Shown in pieces: positions 1-11,636 of a stretch of DNA of 64,000 bases. Within the stretch, counting starts at the first letter, position 1. Every line of letters begins with the position of its first letter. Below the pieces are notes generated by a model that was not told the DNA's origin, ran no database searches, and saw only the letters and a program-made list of their open reading frames with translations. This stretch comes from Gigaspora margarita (lineage: Eukaryota > Glomeromycota > Glomeromycetes > Diversisporales > Gigasporaceae): the NCBI GenBank assembly GCA_009809945.1, contig WTPW01000856.1:89979-153978 (forward strand), written 5' to 3'. A program made the translations under genes and the position numbers.

Positions 1-475
1 AAGCATAATGCATTTACATATTATATGAAGTCTGCTGAGGCAGGTAATTTCATAGGAATTAGAAAAACTGCCATTTGTTGCTATTTCGGAATTGGCGTTA
101 AAAGAAATAAAGATAAATACTATGAATGGAATAAAAAGTATGTTAATTTTATTTTTTTTAATAATGTTTGTAGGTTTTTAAAAATTTCTTACACAATTTA
201 ATTACCAGAGAGTAAGCATGAAGTGCATTTATTGATCTATTTATCAGCAATTTAAGCTCATAAATACATATTTATTATTTATGTTATTTTAGCCCGTAAG
301 TAGAAAGAATATTTAATATTTTACTACACAAAACAACAAAACAAGAAGTGTAAGATATCAAAGTTTGGCTATATAGGTCATCTTAAATAATATAGTTATA
401 AAAATTTAAGGAGAAATGAAGATAAAGCTTTCGAATATTATCAAAAATTTGCCGAGATAGATCGAAGCCATGGGT
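1..475 (+). pseudogene. Sel1-like repeat remnants (gene fragment entering from the left)
   Basis: Frame 1 is open from base 1 to a stop at 199-201. It reads as one Sel1-like repeat (KAFTYYMKSAEAGNF, then a CCYFGIGVKRNKDKYYEW-type end). A second fragment near 398-475 reads NEDKAFEYYQKFAEI before a stop. Sel1-like repeats are ~36-residue helix-turn-helix units of the TPR type that act as protein-interaction scaffolds, and they are strongly expanded in Glomeromycotina. A GTATGT-like donor at about 139 could begin an intron, so a spliced gene with its 5' part outside the window cannot be excluded. The second fragment has no in-frame connection, so decay is more likely. Confidence 0.6.
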
Positions 476-2025
476 AATTAGACAACTAATTAACATTTAA
501 AAGATCGATAGTAGATTTTTACAAACTAGATGGTATACAGTAAATATAAGCTTTATTTATAATGGATAGTATTATACTATCAAATGTGCTATATGTATTA
601 TTTACATATATTTATTAAAAATTGTTTCTAAATAAACACGATTTAAAATATTATAGTAAAAATATATATATATTTATTAATTGAAAAGTTTGCTACATAT
701 AATGAATGGGCTTGAGCTTCTACGTATACTAGTAAGTAAAAAAAATTAATTATATTAAACAACCTTAATAATTTTGTAATTAAATACTTACGTACAGTAT
801 GTATAAATATTTAATCAACAAATTTGACTGTTTCAGTATTAATTTCAAAAATGAAAGTAATAATACCATATTTAAAAGTATTTCCCTTTTCGTTCCAACA
901 AAATTCACCCTTTTTTTCTTCAATTGTGTAATCATTCGGATTTACTTTACTAAAACTACATTAAGTTTCTGACCCAGTTTTATTAGTTACCCTTTCCCAT
1001 TCTTCAAAATCAAACAACTTCGCAATTCTTTGGTAGTCTTGTAATCTTTCGAATGTACAATTATATTTTCTTTGATAATGAATGTATTTAAAGTTTTCTT
1101 CATTCTTAAATAAAATGCGAAAATGTTTTCAGAGCAAGGAAATTCTATTGATTTTAAGCTTTGAGTAGAACGATGAGAAGTTAAGCGTTTTCTTACAAGA
1201 TTTATAAAAGCTGAACAAAATTGTTGGCAATCAGAAAAAAGAGGAAGATAAAGTGGATATTGGTTATGAAGTAATTTATTGTTGTTGTTTTTTTATCTCG
1301 TGTGCTCTCAAAGAGCCCTTGCGAATATAAGTTTTTGAACAAAAACCACAAAATAGAGATTGCAGAATGATAATTTTGTTTATTAATGCGATTATCTTGA
1401 TTATTGTGATCTACAAATGCATCGAATCCGCCCATATGTAACCCATGCAAGAGCGTATACACCCAAAATATCGCGTCTACTGTGATTACACAAGCCTGTA
1501 AATACCGCACCATAAATGTATACGTTCAAATTAGAGCGTATACGCTCAGAAAAGAACGTACACGCTCAAATTAAAGCGAATACGCTCAAAAAAGAGCGTA
1601 AACACTCTGACTACCTTTGAATTTTAATAAAGGAAAGTTCCACGTTCAATTTAAAAATGCAATAATAATAAAAGTAAAACCCTTATCTTTTGAATTCGAC
1701 TTTAACCTTAATAACTCTTGCGAGACTCAATTCGACGGACTGAATTGACTTGTAACTTTGTATTGGCTTATTATAACTCGAATTCTGTGTGACGAGTTTT
1801 GTTAATTCTTTTAAATTGTTCACGTGATTCTGACCTTGTTTGAACTTCATGTAGAAATTACCCCGATTTCATCTGATTATCAACCCATACCCCATCACCG
1901 ATATCACACATCATTAGTATTACCCATCATCCATTAGCATCTTTACATCGCAGTATCGTTTCGCTTCATTAACCCTTTACCATTATAAAACTCTTTCTTA
2001 TTATCACTTTATTCCATCATCCCAT
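476..2025. other. Intergenic AT-rich sequence, no gene seen
   Basis: No convincing coding sequence was found on either strand; the 103-residue reading frame at 1202-1513 (minus) resembles no family I know. The stretch contains a 20-bp palindromic tandem repeat (1513-1612) and a block at 1670-2110 that is visibly similar to 39840-40350 (the motif ttgacttgtaac recurs in both), suggesting an old segmental copy attached to Sel1 genes. Confidence 0.5.
1513..1612. repeat. 20-bp tandem repeat with palindromic core GAGCGTATACGCTC
   Basis: Five consecutive 20-bp units are seen, each with a variant of the self-complementary core GAGCGTATACGCTC followed by an A-rich spacer (aaatta, agaaaa or aaaaaa). 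Variant units read gaacgtacacgctc, aagcgaatacgctc and gagcgtaaacactc. An isolated half-unit (gagcgtatacaccc) lies at about 1451. The design resembles the subterminal motif arrays of several TIR elements elsewhere in this window, but no partner end was found. Confidence 0.7.
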
Positions 2026-2029
2026 AGTC

Positions 2030-3010
2030 GGTTGGAGTTTAAATTGGCACTATTGTCTATATTGTTTTATCGCTCTCCCAATTCAACTGTTACAATATCC
2101 AATCCTTGCCGATTTCTAAAAATATTCGAATATCTTATGCTCATCCTTTTCAACTCTTATTCCATCGAGATAACGATATCCAACTTGATACATTGCAAAA
2201 ATACTCCCCACATCAACGGATTTTCGATAATTTTCTAGTGCCTTATGTTAATCATTCTCAACACCTATTCCATTAAAATAAGAATACCCAACTTGATTTA
2301 TCATAAAAACATTTCCCATATCTGTGCATTCCTGGTAATATTCGAATGTTTTGTGTTCATCTTTTTCAACTCCTATGTCATTGTGATAACAATAAACAGC
2401 TTCATATATTCCACTAGCGTTTCTATATCAACGGATTTCTGGTAATATTTGAATGTCTTATGTTCATCTTTTTCAACTTATATTTCATTGAGATAACAAT
2501 AACAACATTATATATTCCGATAGCATTCCCCATATCAGCGGATTTCCAGTAATATTCGAATGCTTTATGTTCATCTTTCTCAACACCTATTCCATTGAAA
2601 TAACAATATCCAACTTGATTTATCACAAAACTATTTCCCACATCTGCACATTTCTGATAATATTCGAATTCCTTATGTTCATCTTTTTCAACTCCTATTC
2701 TGGTGGGATAACAACAACCAACTTTATATATTCCAATAGCATTTCCCATATCGGCAGATTTCTGGTAATATTCGAATGGTTTATGTTCACTCCTATTCCA
2801 TTAAGATAACAATAACCAACTTTATTCATCGTTATATTACATCTTATCTTCGCAGATTTTTGTAATATTCGAGTTTATTTTTTTCAACTCCTATTTCATT
2901 GAATAACAACAACCAACATTATACATTATATATTCCATCAGCATGCCCCTTTCTGCGGACTTCTGGTAATATTCGAATGACTTATGTTCATCTTTTTCAA
3001 CCCCCATTCC
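2030..3010 (-). pseudogene. Array of about nine Sel1-like repeats, frameshifted
   Basis: The minus strand carries about nine consecutive ~100-108 bp units. The best preserved (2423-2749) reads GNAIGIYKVGCCYPTRIGVE, then KDEHKEFEYYQKCADVGNSF, then a second similar unit. Each unit ends in the F/YYQKSADMGN helix pair typical of Sel1-like repeats. Outer units continue on both sides but in different frames, with lost bases at about 2480, 2780 and 2870. No start codon plus complete frame spans the array, and no upstream kinase domain, often fused to Sel1 repeats in these fungi, is visible to 3360. This is most likely a dead copy or the repeat-rich exon of a damaged gene; homopolymer errors could explain only some of the shifts. 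Confidence 0.75.
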
Positions 3011-3249
3011 CATTTTTGCTGATTTTTTGTATCGTGTAATATTTATTGTATTTTTTTAAGAATTCGAAGAGTTGTAAAAAGTGCTCTCAAAATGGTTTAA
3101 TCGATCGTAAAGAGTTGCTAAATTCAAGTGAATTACTGAAAAATGAGATTTGCATAAAAGTTTATAGAAAAGCCGTCCTCATCAAATTTTTAGTATATAC
3201 TAATGTCTTGTTTTGATTTCACGTTACTTGAAATCTGATTTGGTTGCGT

Positions 3250-3342
3250 CATAAATGATCATGTGCATATTTGATAACTTCATAAATAATCATGTGTATA
3301 TCTGATAACGTCATAAATGATCATGTGTATTTCTGATAACGT
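3250..3342. repeat. 31-bp tandem repeat, three copies
   Basis: Three head-to-tail 31-bp units of the form cataaatgatcatgtgtata plus tctgataacgt, with few substitutions. It contains the palindrome tgatca. No coding role is apparent. Confidence 0.75.
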
Positions 3343-4152
3343 CATAATTACATCAATACATAATTTTGATGATCCAATCCGATTTTTGCGGTTTTTTTTT
3401 TTTTTTTTACGTGCAATCCATAAATCCCACATTTCTCAATTTTTTATATAAACCCCCACATTTCGGTGGTTGTTCATCACAATTTTTTGGGCATGCACTG
3501 TTAGGCCTCTACAGTAGCTAGAGAGCATTTAGACGTTTAATGTTCTAATCAACAATGTACTCTACCCAAAAGTTCTGGTTAAAAATAAGTCTGTCCTGGT
3601 TACTTTCTAAATAATGTCTAGGCAGTTATTTCAGAAATTTTGAGAGGAACATTAAGATCGTCTTCCTTTCTGGTTATTGTTATGCAGACCGGTAACGACC
3701 AATTTTTTTTGAGGGAGGTCTACTGACTTCCCTCTTTTTTGGAATGTCGGTATATTCTACTGATGTCCCTTTTTTCTAGTTGTAATAGCGAGTGGGAGTG
3801 AGAGTATTGTAATGTCTTTTATAAGTTCAGAAATTGAAGACGTATGATTTGTCAAATTGACGAATCATTAGGTCAAAATGTTATGATATGATTCAGTTAT
3901 TACGACAAATATCGATTATAACTTTTTTGACGCATTGTCACGTCATAAAGTTACATCCAACTTGCGTTACGATCAGTTACAGCACGACTATATTTCTCCA
4001 CCTATATATGTCTTTCATAATTTTGCTGATTTAGAAACTTGGAAGTTTATTTAAAAATATAGATATTGAATTTGGATTTGATTTGTAATGTTTGAAAAAA
4101 ACTATATTTTTTTTAAAAAAAAATTAGATTATGCTGTTATGCATAATAATTA
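3343..4152. other. Intergenic AT-rich sequence, nothing recognised
   Basis: Both strands were read for coding motifs and terminal repeats; none was supported. There is a poly(T) run at about 3392-3409. Confidence 0.4.
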
Positions 4153-4298
4153 GAGCGTCCTTAAAATATACCCGGGGTATAGGCTCTTAACCTATAACCT
4201 CTAAATAAATAATCTAAATTTAAAATAGCTATCACGTGCCAACTAAATTGAGAAACACGATAAAAGCCTATACCCCCAGTACAGGCTTAAACAGCCCT
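4153..4298. mobile_element. hAT-like MITE with exact 8-bp target duplication AATAATTA
   Basis: The ends form imperfect terminal inverted repeats: the left arm begins GAGCGTCCTTAAA and the reverse complement of the right arm begins AGGGCTGTTTAAG. Both arms then share GGGGTATAGGC. The element is flanked by AATAATTA at 4145-4152 and 4299-4306. An 8-bp duplication is characteristic of hAT transposons. The 146-bp body has no coding capacity, so it is non-autonomous. Confidence 0.8.
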
Positions 4299-4800
4299 AA
4301 TAATTAATGTCGCGGCTGATGTTGGAAATCACGTGACTAAACAAATCTCTTCCGTACCCGGGACAAGCGAAAAATTTTATTTCAATTCCGATACTTACCG
4401 ACTGATACGCACCACAATTTCTAAGCTTCCGACCAGACTTTATCTAAATTTTGGGCCCACGATTTTCCGGGTTCCCAAATACTTTATTTTTATTGGTTAG
4501 ATCACATGAAACCCGAAAATTCATCAAAAATTTGGCCAAAATTTGGACGTTTGGGGCCAAAATTTGGAATAATTTGGAACGAAAATTTTCCGTGCCCATG
4601 ATCATCATTTGACTGTCATTTGCTAGTGTTAAATGAGGTGCATCACCGTTATCGTTATCGTTTTTTTGATTGACACTAGACTTCATATTTTTAGCTTCTC
4701 TTGTTTGGTGGGAATTTGAAATGAGTACCAGTTTTTCTGGGGGTTTTTTTTCTTCTTCTAACTTTGCGGCCTTGATTAATTATGACGGGAAGTGAAACAG
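4299..4800. other. Intergenic sequence, no gene supported
   Basis: An 80-residue minus-strand frame (4444-4686) runs over a stretch with short internal repeats of the ggccaaaatttgga type and resembles no known protein. Otherwise nothing was recognised. Confidence 0.4.
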
Positions 4801-5421
4801 GTCTTCCAGCCAGTGCCCGATCTAAATTGAGTCACGAGGTACCAATATTGTGTTTTTTTTTAGATCTACTCACAAAAACTAACACTTCTCTTTTTTAGGC
4901 CTCATATTGAAGTTTGGGAACTCTAACCGGGGATCTAATTGAAATGAGACGGGAAGTATCAGTCTTTTGGTTCTATTTCACAAGAACTACCACTTTTCTT
5001 GTATTGAGAAGTTTGGAATCACTAACCAGGCCTGATTGAAATGAGACGGGAAGTACCTGTCTCTCGTATTTTTTTTTTTTTTGAGACAAGTGGCAGTGTA
5101 TTTAGATTCAGGACAAACAGCACGGTGGTTAGGTTCGGGACAAGTGATATAGTAGATCTTGTATTGGGGATCTCTAACCGGGCCAGATTGAAATGAGACG
5201 GGAAATACTTGTCTCTTCTATTTTGCAAGAGCTAACGCTTCTCTTTTTTTAAAGCTTGCATTGTGGGTTTGGGATCTCTAACCGGGACCTGATTGAAATG
5301 AGACGGGAAGTACCATTCTTTTAGTTCTATTACACAAGAACTAACACTTCTCTTGTATTGAGAAGTTTGGAATCGCTAGCCGGGCCTGATTGAAATGAGA
5401 CGGGAAGTACCAGTTTCTTGT

Positions 5422-5456
<35 letters not shown>

Positions 5457-5662
5457 TTCTATTTTGCAAGAGCTAACGCTTCTCTTTTTTTAAAGCTTGC
5501 ATTGTGGGTTTGGGATCTCTAACCGGGACCTGATTGAAATGAGACGGGAAGTACCATTCTTTTAGTTCTATTACACAAGAACTAACACTTCTCTTGTATT
5601 GAGAAGTTTGGAATCGCTAGCCGGGCCTGATTGAAATGAGACGGGAAGTACCAGTTTCTTGT

Positions 5663-5697
<35 letters not shown>

Positions 5698-5926
5698 TTC
5701 TATTTTGCAAGAGCTAACGCTTCTCTTTTTTTAAAGCTTGCATTGTGGGTTTGGGATCTCTAACCGGGACCTGATTGAAATGAGACGGGAAGTACCATTC
5801 TTTTAGTTCTATTACACAAGAACTAACACTTCTCTTGTATTGAGAAGTTTGGAATCGCTAGCCGGGCCTGATTGAAATGAGACGGGAAGTACCAGTTTCT
5901 TGTAATTTTTTTTTTTTTTTTTTTTT
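4801..5926. repeat. ~120-bp tandem repeats organised as a 241-bp higher-order unit
   Basis: Nine copies of the core attgaaatgagacgggaa occur at about 4940, 5036, 5186, 5295, 5391, 5536, 5632, 5777 and 5873. From about 5221 the array becomes a higher-order repeat of exactly 241 bp: the same ttttgcaagagctaac start is at 5221, 5462 and 5703. Each unit joins two diverged monomers and a long T run. The last units are almost identical, so they are recent, and the array runs into the N gap. At 5095-5160 the array contains the attcggga/ggtagtt motif of the 27-bp minisatellite at 6657-6930. Confidence 0.9.
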
Positions 5927-6322
5927 NNNNNNNNNNNNNNNNNNNNNNNNNNNNNNNNNNNNNNNNNNNNNNNNNNNNNNNNNNNNNNNNNNNNNNNNNN
6001 NNNNNNNNNNNNNNNNNNNNNNNNNNNNNNNNNNNNNNNNNNNNNNNNNNNNNNNNNNNNNNNNNNNNNNNNNNNNNNNNNNNNNNNNNNNNNNNNNNNN
6101 NNNNNNNNNNNNNNNNNNNNNNNNNNNNNNNNNNNNNNNNNNNNNNNNNNNNNNNNNNNNNNNNNNNNNNNNNNNNNNNNNNNNNNNNNNNNNNNNNNNN
6201 NNNNNNNNNNNNNNNNNNNNNNNNNNNNNNNNNNNNNNNNNNNNNNNNNNNNNNNNNNNNNNNNNNNNNNNNNNNNNNNNNNNNNNNNNNNNNNNNNNNN
6301 NNNNNNNNNNNNNNNNNNNNNN
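5927..6322. other. Assembly gap (396 N)
   Basis: A run of N bounded on both sides by poly(T). The left flank is the homogeneous 241-bp repeat, so the gap probably hides more copies and its stated size may be arbitrary. Confidence 0.95.
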
Positions 6323-6656
6323 TTTTTTTTTTTTTTTTTTTTCTTTCTTTGTTTCTTTCTTTCTTTCCTAAGCGAATTTTTTTTAATTTGGTTCTCTTTT
6401 TTTTAACCCACTTTTTTTTTGAAATTTTACTTTTTTTTTTTAGAATTAGACTGTAGTTTGAATGACCTACTCGCAGGTAAGTTTTTTATATCACCCGGGT
6501 GACCTGTAGCAGAATTTTTTCTATTACCCAGTGTTCACCAGGGTGACCCGGGTTGGATTTTCGTGACGGGTCAGAACACGGGGCAAGTAGCATAGTAATT
6601 AATTCAGGATAAAGTAGAACGGTAGCTGGATTTTTTGACATAGTAGAGTAGCATGG

Positions 6657-6930
6657 TAGATTCGGGATTAGTAGTATGTAGTTAGATTCGAGATTAGTAG
6701 CATGGTAGTTAGATTTGAGATTAGTAATGTGGTAGTTAGATTCGGGGTTAGTAACATGGTAGTTAGAGAATTAGTAGTACGGTGGTTTAGATTCGTGATT
6801 AGTAGCATGGTAGTTAGATTCGGGGTTAGTAGCATGGTAATTAGATTCGAAGTTAGTAACATGGTAGTTAGATTCGGGGGATGAGTAGTACAATAGTTAG
6901 TAACACGGTAGTTAGATTCGGGATGTAGCA
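6657..6930. repeat. 27-bp minisatellite, about ten units
   Basis: Units follow agattcgagattagtagcat plus ggtagtt, 27 bp long, with substitutions and shortened units. Decayed units continue to the left (about 6545-6656). Because the unit is free of stops it yields fortuitous open frames on both strands. Units are contiguous with no spacers, which rules out a CRISPR array. Confidence 0.85.
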
Positions 6931-7009
6931 TGTAGCAGGCATTAAAATCAGTAATTTGTAATTAACTTATTTTTATTTTTTGTATTTTAAATAAAAAAAA
7001 AAAAGAAAT

Positions 7010-7306
7010 AAGTTAATTACAAATTAGTGATTTTATTATATGGTGTCAAATAATTTTGATAGTAATCCGATTCTGCTTACTTCATATTAATCAATCATCC
7101 AGGCACCTTTTATAGAAAATCAATTCTCATTTCACAGACAGAAATTAAGATTAGTGCAATTTATAAGAAAAAAAAAGAAACTTAATGAAATTAGCTGTAG
7201 TGATTGATTATCTACGAATTGGGCAGAATCAGATTGCTTACAGTTTTTTATCTCGATCAAAATTATTTGATATCATATAATAAAATCACTAATTTGTAAT
7301 TAACTT
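7010..7306. mobile_element. Inverted-repeat MITE with ~70-bp arms
   Basis: The left arm begins aagttaattacaaattagtg and the right arm ends with its reverse complement (cactaatttgtaattaactt). Complementarity continues inward through the aataattttgat and gattctgc motifs. A further partial copy of the arm lies in the opposite sense at about 6945-6971, suggesting adjacent insertion or an arm duplication. No open frame and no clear target duplication was found. Confidence 0.75.
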
Positions 7307-8410
7307 TTTTATAGTTACTGTTGTACGTCGGAATAGAATCTTGGTAGATTTAGGATCAATTTAAGTTCTTTATAATCTTGATTGACTTTTTTTTGAAAAA
7401 TTATTTAACAATTTAAAATATTTTATTTATGAAAAAAAGAGTTTATAGAACTACTTAATGAACTTAATCATTAATTTATTTACTGCAAAGAAAATATTTT
7501 ATAAAATTATTTAATGAATGGAATAATTTATTTAATGACTTTTTCTTTTTTTTTAAAATAAATTTTAATGTATTAACATTAAAGATTATATAATAAGTTA
7601 AAAGAAATTTGTTTGCTTACAATAATAAATAATAAATTTTTAGCAGAAAAACTGGAATCCATTTGAATGTAAAGACAGTATAATGACAATAATGAAAGAT
7701 TTTACTTGAAGTCATTATTTTGTTAATATAAATATGACTTATCGATATAAAGGTTTTTACTAATTTATCTTTATGAACAAAATGACGATTATTTAACTTC
7801 GTGATTATAATGATATATATATCTTTAATTAACTTAAATTTATTAAATACAATAAATTTGATATCTATAATGTATTAAAAATTGACCTAGGTCTTTTTCA
7901 ATCGGTAACAATTAATAAAGGACGCATGTTAATTAATAATTGACAAAAATTTTAATTGACGCAGAAAGTCATTTATTCTAATTATTGCAAACGTGATTAC
8001 TAGGCAATTTTACTTGTTACATTTGTAGCAATTTATATTACTTTTTCGTGACACTAATTATGCTTGTAAAAACTTCTCACACATTATAACTTTTGAAGGA
8101 ATATTATCCAATTTGGATTAGGCCTAAAGAAAAATTTTATCTCGTGTAATTATTGAAATTAAGTCAACTTGAAATTGATTAAGTTATTAGTGATAAATTG
8201 GTTTTGTTACAGCTGGATTGAAAAAATTTCTTCTTGTACAAATCGTCCAATTCTTTATGAATGAGTGTAAAACATAGCTGTATAGTACTTTTCAAAAATC
8301 TGCAATAAATTAAGAAAAAGTTAATTTGTATTATGGGCTGGTGCAAAAGTGTAGATACACAACAACTAAAAATTTACATTGTCTACATATACAAGTTTTA
8401 TATATAAGAT
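7307..8410. other. Intergenic AT-rich sequence, nothing recognised
   Basis: No coding motif, inverted repeat or tandem repeat was supported on either strand across this ~1.1 kb. Confidence 0.4.
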
Positions 8411-9008
8411 ATATTTAGGCTCCTAGGTTCAGTCTGGGTTCAGTCCGGTCTGGGTCCAGTCCGGGATCGAGCTGGACTTGAGACTTTAAAATTTTCTAAT
8501 TTCGGACTTCAGACCAGACTCAGACTCAATTATAATTTAGGTCTGGGTCCAGTTCGAAGTCTGCAAACTGGTCCAAATTTGAATATATGTGTATTTTTTG
8601 TGCATGAAGTTAGAATTAATTAGTAAAATTTTATGAATTATAAGATTTTATAGAATTTTATTAATAAATTTTTATAAAATCTTATAGTTCACAAATTTTT
8701 ATTAATTAATTCTAACTTTATGTATTAAGTAAACTTATTTAATATTTAAAAATACATCAAATTAGAATTATTATTTTTATTTTACTTGAATTTAGAGGAT
8801 AGATGCTTAATTTGGATTTTTGATCAAAAAAGTTAACATTAAGCATCTTTTCTCAAAATTTCAAGTAAAATCAAAAACTTTCAGCTGATTTAATGTATTT
8901 TTAGGTGCTGATTATGTTTACTTAGTGCATTAAGTTAGAATTAATTAGTGAAATCTTGTAAATTATAAGATTTTATAGAATTTTATTAATAGAATACTAA
9001 TGAAATCT

Positions 9009-10045
9009 CATCCAACTCTTTTCAACGATCACTTGTACCAAAATTTTCGAACAAATACAAAACAAAAAGTTCAAGGTGACAGACCAAGAAGCGGCTATAC
9101 TTACAGTTTTTGTAAAGGTCAATGACTTCTCTGCTTTTCAGGACTCCTTTATATATTCGACATGCAAGCCAGAAGTGTCGGTTGTGCAAGATAACTGGCA
9201 ACAGGTCCTTGGTACAAGAAATTCTGGTGAAAGACAGTGGCTTTCATTGATAAAGTTTGTATAGTTGGCTTAGGGGTGAGCCAAGAAATGAGTTTTGCAA
9301 CACATTCTTTAAGAAAATTTGTGGTCAAGTACAAAATACCAAACTCCACATACCATATTCTCGCTTGGACTTTTTTTTTTCTGGAATTTTGACAAAAAGT
9401 GGGAATTTGGCGTACCCCCTCCAAAAGATCAACATTGTTGTTCCTATTCTAATCGGAAAGAAGGCACGTGAAGTAGTAAACAGGAATAATGCGTAAGAAG
9501 TTGTAATGCATAGGAGTTGGTTGATCAGAGGAAATAAATTCTAGAACTTTCTTTTTTTTTGTATTATAATACTAGGCGAGGCGATTCCTTGTACAGCATT
9601 ATATAATTTTTATCATTTAGTGTTTAGACATATTAACACCTTCATTCTCTGTTTTTTCATGACTTTATTTTTGTTCTTCTCTTTTATGTGTGTCTTTTAC
9701 TTTTTTTATTTTGGTTTTATTTGTAGGATTTCGTTTAGTTGCATTTTCCCCCTTTATTTTTTTCCTTTTTTTTATTCATCTTTATGAGTAGCTCAGGGAT
9801 GAAGTTTTTGAAGGAATGGTCTATAAAGAGGTAGCTGAGTACCTGGATATGTTCTCGAAGAGATATATGAGTGATGTCATGTATGGCTTGGAGACTAACA
9901 AATATCAGTGCAACAACCATATCTGGGCACTAGTGGAGTTGTCAGGTATTAGCCTAATATTATAGTTAGAAATAGTTTTTTGTATTTTGTATATAAAAAA
10001 ATTCTAATAAATTAGCACAAGGTTGTAAAGTGAAAAAAAAAAATT
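9009..10045 (+). mobile_element. ~1.05-kb poly(A)-tailed retroelement, copy 1
   Basis: The element starts catccaactcttttcaac and ends gtaaagtgAAAAAAAAAAA. It is flanked by the direct repeat CTAATGAAATCT at 8997-9008 and 10046-10057. A 12-bp or longer duplication and a 3' A tail indicate target-primed retrotransposition by a LINE machinery acting in trans. It is clearly homologous along its length to 53695-54754 and, more weakly, to 12259-13335. No reverse transcriptase is encoded; short frames (62-91 codons) are not conserved between copies. No pol III A or B box was recognised, so it is not an evident tRNA-SINE. It could be a LINE 3' fragment family or a SINE with another type of head. Confidence 0.8.
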
Positions 10046-10994
10046 CTAATGAAATCTTCTGATTCACAAATTTTTATTAATTAATTCTAACTTTATGCAC
10101 TAAATAAACTTGTTTAGCACCTATGAATACTTTAAATTGGTCAAATTGTTTTTATTTTACTTGATTTAGAAAAAAATACTTAAATTTGACTTTTTTGATC
10201 AAAAATCCAAAATTATACATTTATTCTCTAAATTTTATGTAAAATAAAAACAATTTTGCCAATTTAATGTAATTTTATGTGCTAAATAAGTTTACTAAGT
10301 GCATAAAGTTAGAATTAATTAATAAGAATTTGTGTGTTATAAAGTTTTTATAAAATTTTATTAATAAAATTTTATAACATCTTATAACTCACAAATTCTT
10401 ATTAATTAATTCTAACTTTATGCACTAAATAAACTTATCCAGCACCTAAAAATACATTAATTTAACAAAATTATTTTTATTTTACTTGAAATTTAGAGAA
10501 TATATGCATAATTTTGGATTTTTAATCAAAAAAGTCAAACTTAAGTATCTTTTCTTCAAATTTCAAGTAAAATAAAACAACTCAGCTAATTTAAAATATT
10601 TGTAGGTACTAAACAAGTTTATTTAGTGTATAAAGTTAGAATTAATTATCAAAAATTTGTGAATCATAAGAGTTCATAAAATTTTATTAATAAAATTCTA
10701 TAAAATCTTATAATTTACAAGATTTTACTAATTAATTTTAACTTAATGTACTAAGTAAACATATTCATCATCTAAAAATATATTAAATTGGTTAAATGTT
10801 TTTTATTTACTTGAAGTTTGGAGAAAAAATGCTTTAAATTTGACTTTTTTGATCAAAAATTCAAAATTAAGTATCTATTCTCTAAATTTCAAATAAAGAA
10901 TAAAAAATAATTCTATTATTTGATGTGTTTTTGGGTTCTGAATAAGTTTACTTAGTGAATAAAGTTAAAATTAATTAATAAAAATTTGTAAATT

Positions 10995-11636
10995 ATCCCT
11001 TAGATTGTAACACAGACAAATTTGCCTGCATATTTTAAAAATTTTAATAAAATTTTAAATTTTGATTTTAGTTATATCTTTTCTAAGTAAAAAATATACT
11101 TTGAGTTTTGTTTTAATAACTTTGTTATAAAAAGTTTTTAAAATTATTAGAAAACTTTAGTATAATCAAAGTTTAAAGTTCTTGTATTAGCATTTTTACT
11201 ATTAAAATTTTCTTTAGATTTTCTTAAATTTCATATGTTCCTGTCTATAAAAAAAATTTTTACTTCTAATACAAGCCATAATTTTTACAAATAAATCATT
11301 AAAGTTGCAATAATAAAAGCTATCATCCTTTATATAAACTACAATATTGTCTTAAGAACTATAGTCTTAAAAGTAAAACTAAATAAGATTACAAAGAAAT
11401 TGTAATAAAATTTTTTAAAAAATTTTTTTTAAGTTATCTATTTTTAGCTTATATATAACTTAAATTTTTTTTCTTACAATATAAAAACTAATTTTGCAAA
11501 AAAGTAATCCATATTTTCAAATATAATTGTACAAAGTTTTATTTAATTATCTTGGTATTTAAAAAAAGTAAATCAGAGCAAAAAAAGTGTAAAAACGCAG
11601 GCAAATTTGTCTGTGTTCTACTACAATCTAGGGGAT
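10995..11636. mobile_element. ~640-bp TIR element inserted in the palindromic array
   Basis: The left end reads atcccttagattgtaacaca; the right end, reverse complemented, reads atcccctagattgtag and then cacagacaaatttgcctgc, shared by both arms. The interrupted array unit lets the empty site be read: the array consensus aattataagattttat is split after aatta, which suggests a 2-bp TA-type duplication. No open frame. The family could not be assigned; a Tc1/mariner-like origin is only a possibility. Confidence 0.7.

Noticed and set aside
2032-2809. Plus-strand frames of 66-80 codons
   Set aside because: They are antisense to the minus-strand Sel1 repeats and arise from the repeat period.
5877-6371. 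164-codon frame on the plus strand
   Set aside because: It runs through the N gap and poly(T); not sequence-supported.
6657-6930. Possible CRISPR-like array of 27-bp repeats, and its open frames
   Set aside because: Units are contiguous without spacers, with eukaryotic context; this is a minisatellite and the frames come from stop-free units.
9076-9496. Short frames of 62, 79 and 91 codons
   Set aside because: They lie in the ~1.05-kb retroelement and are not preserved in the copy at 53695.
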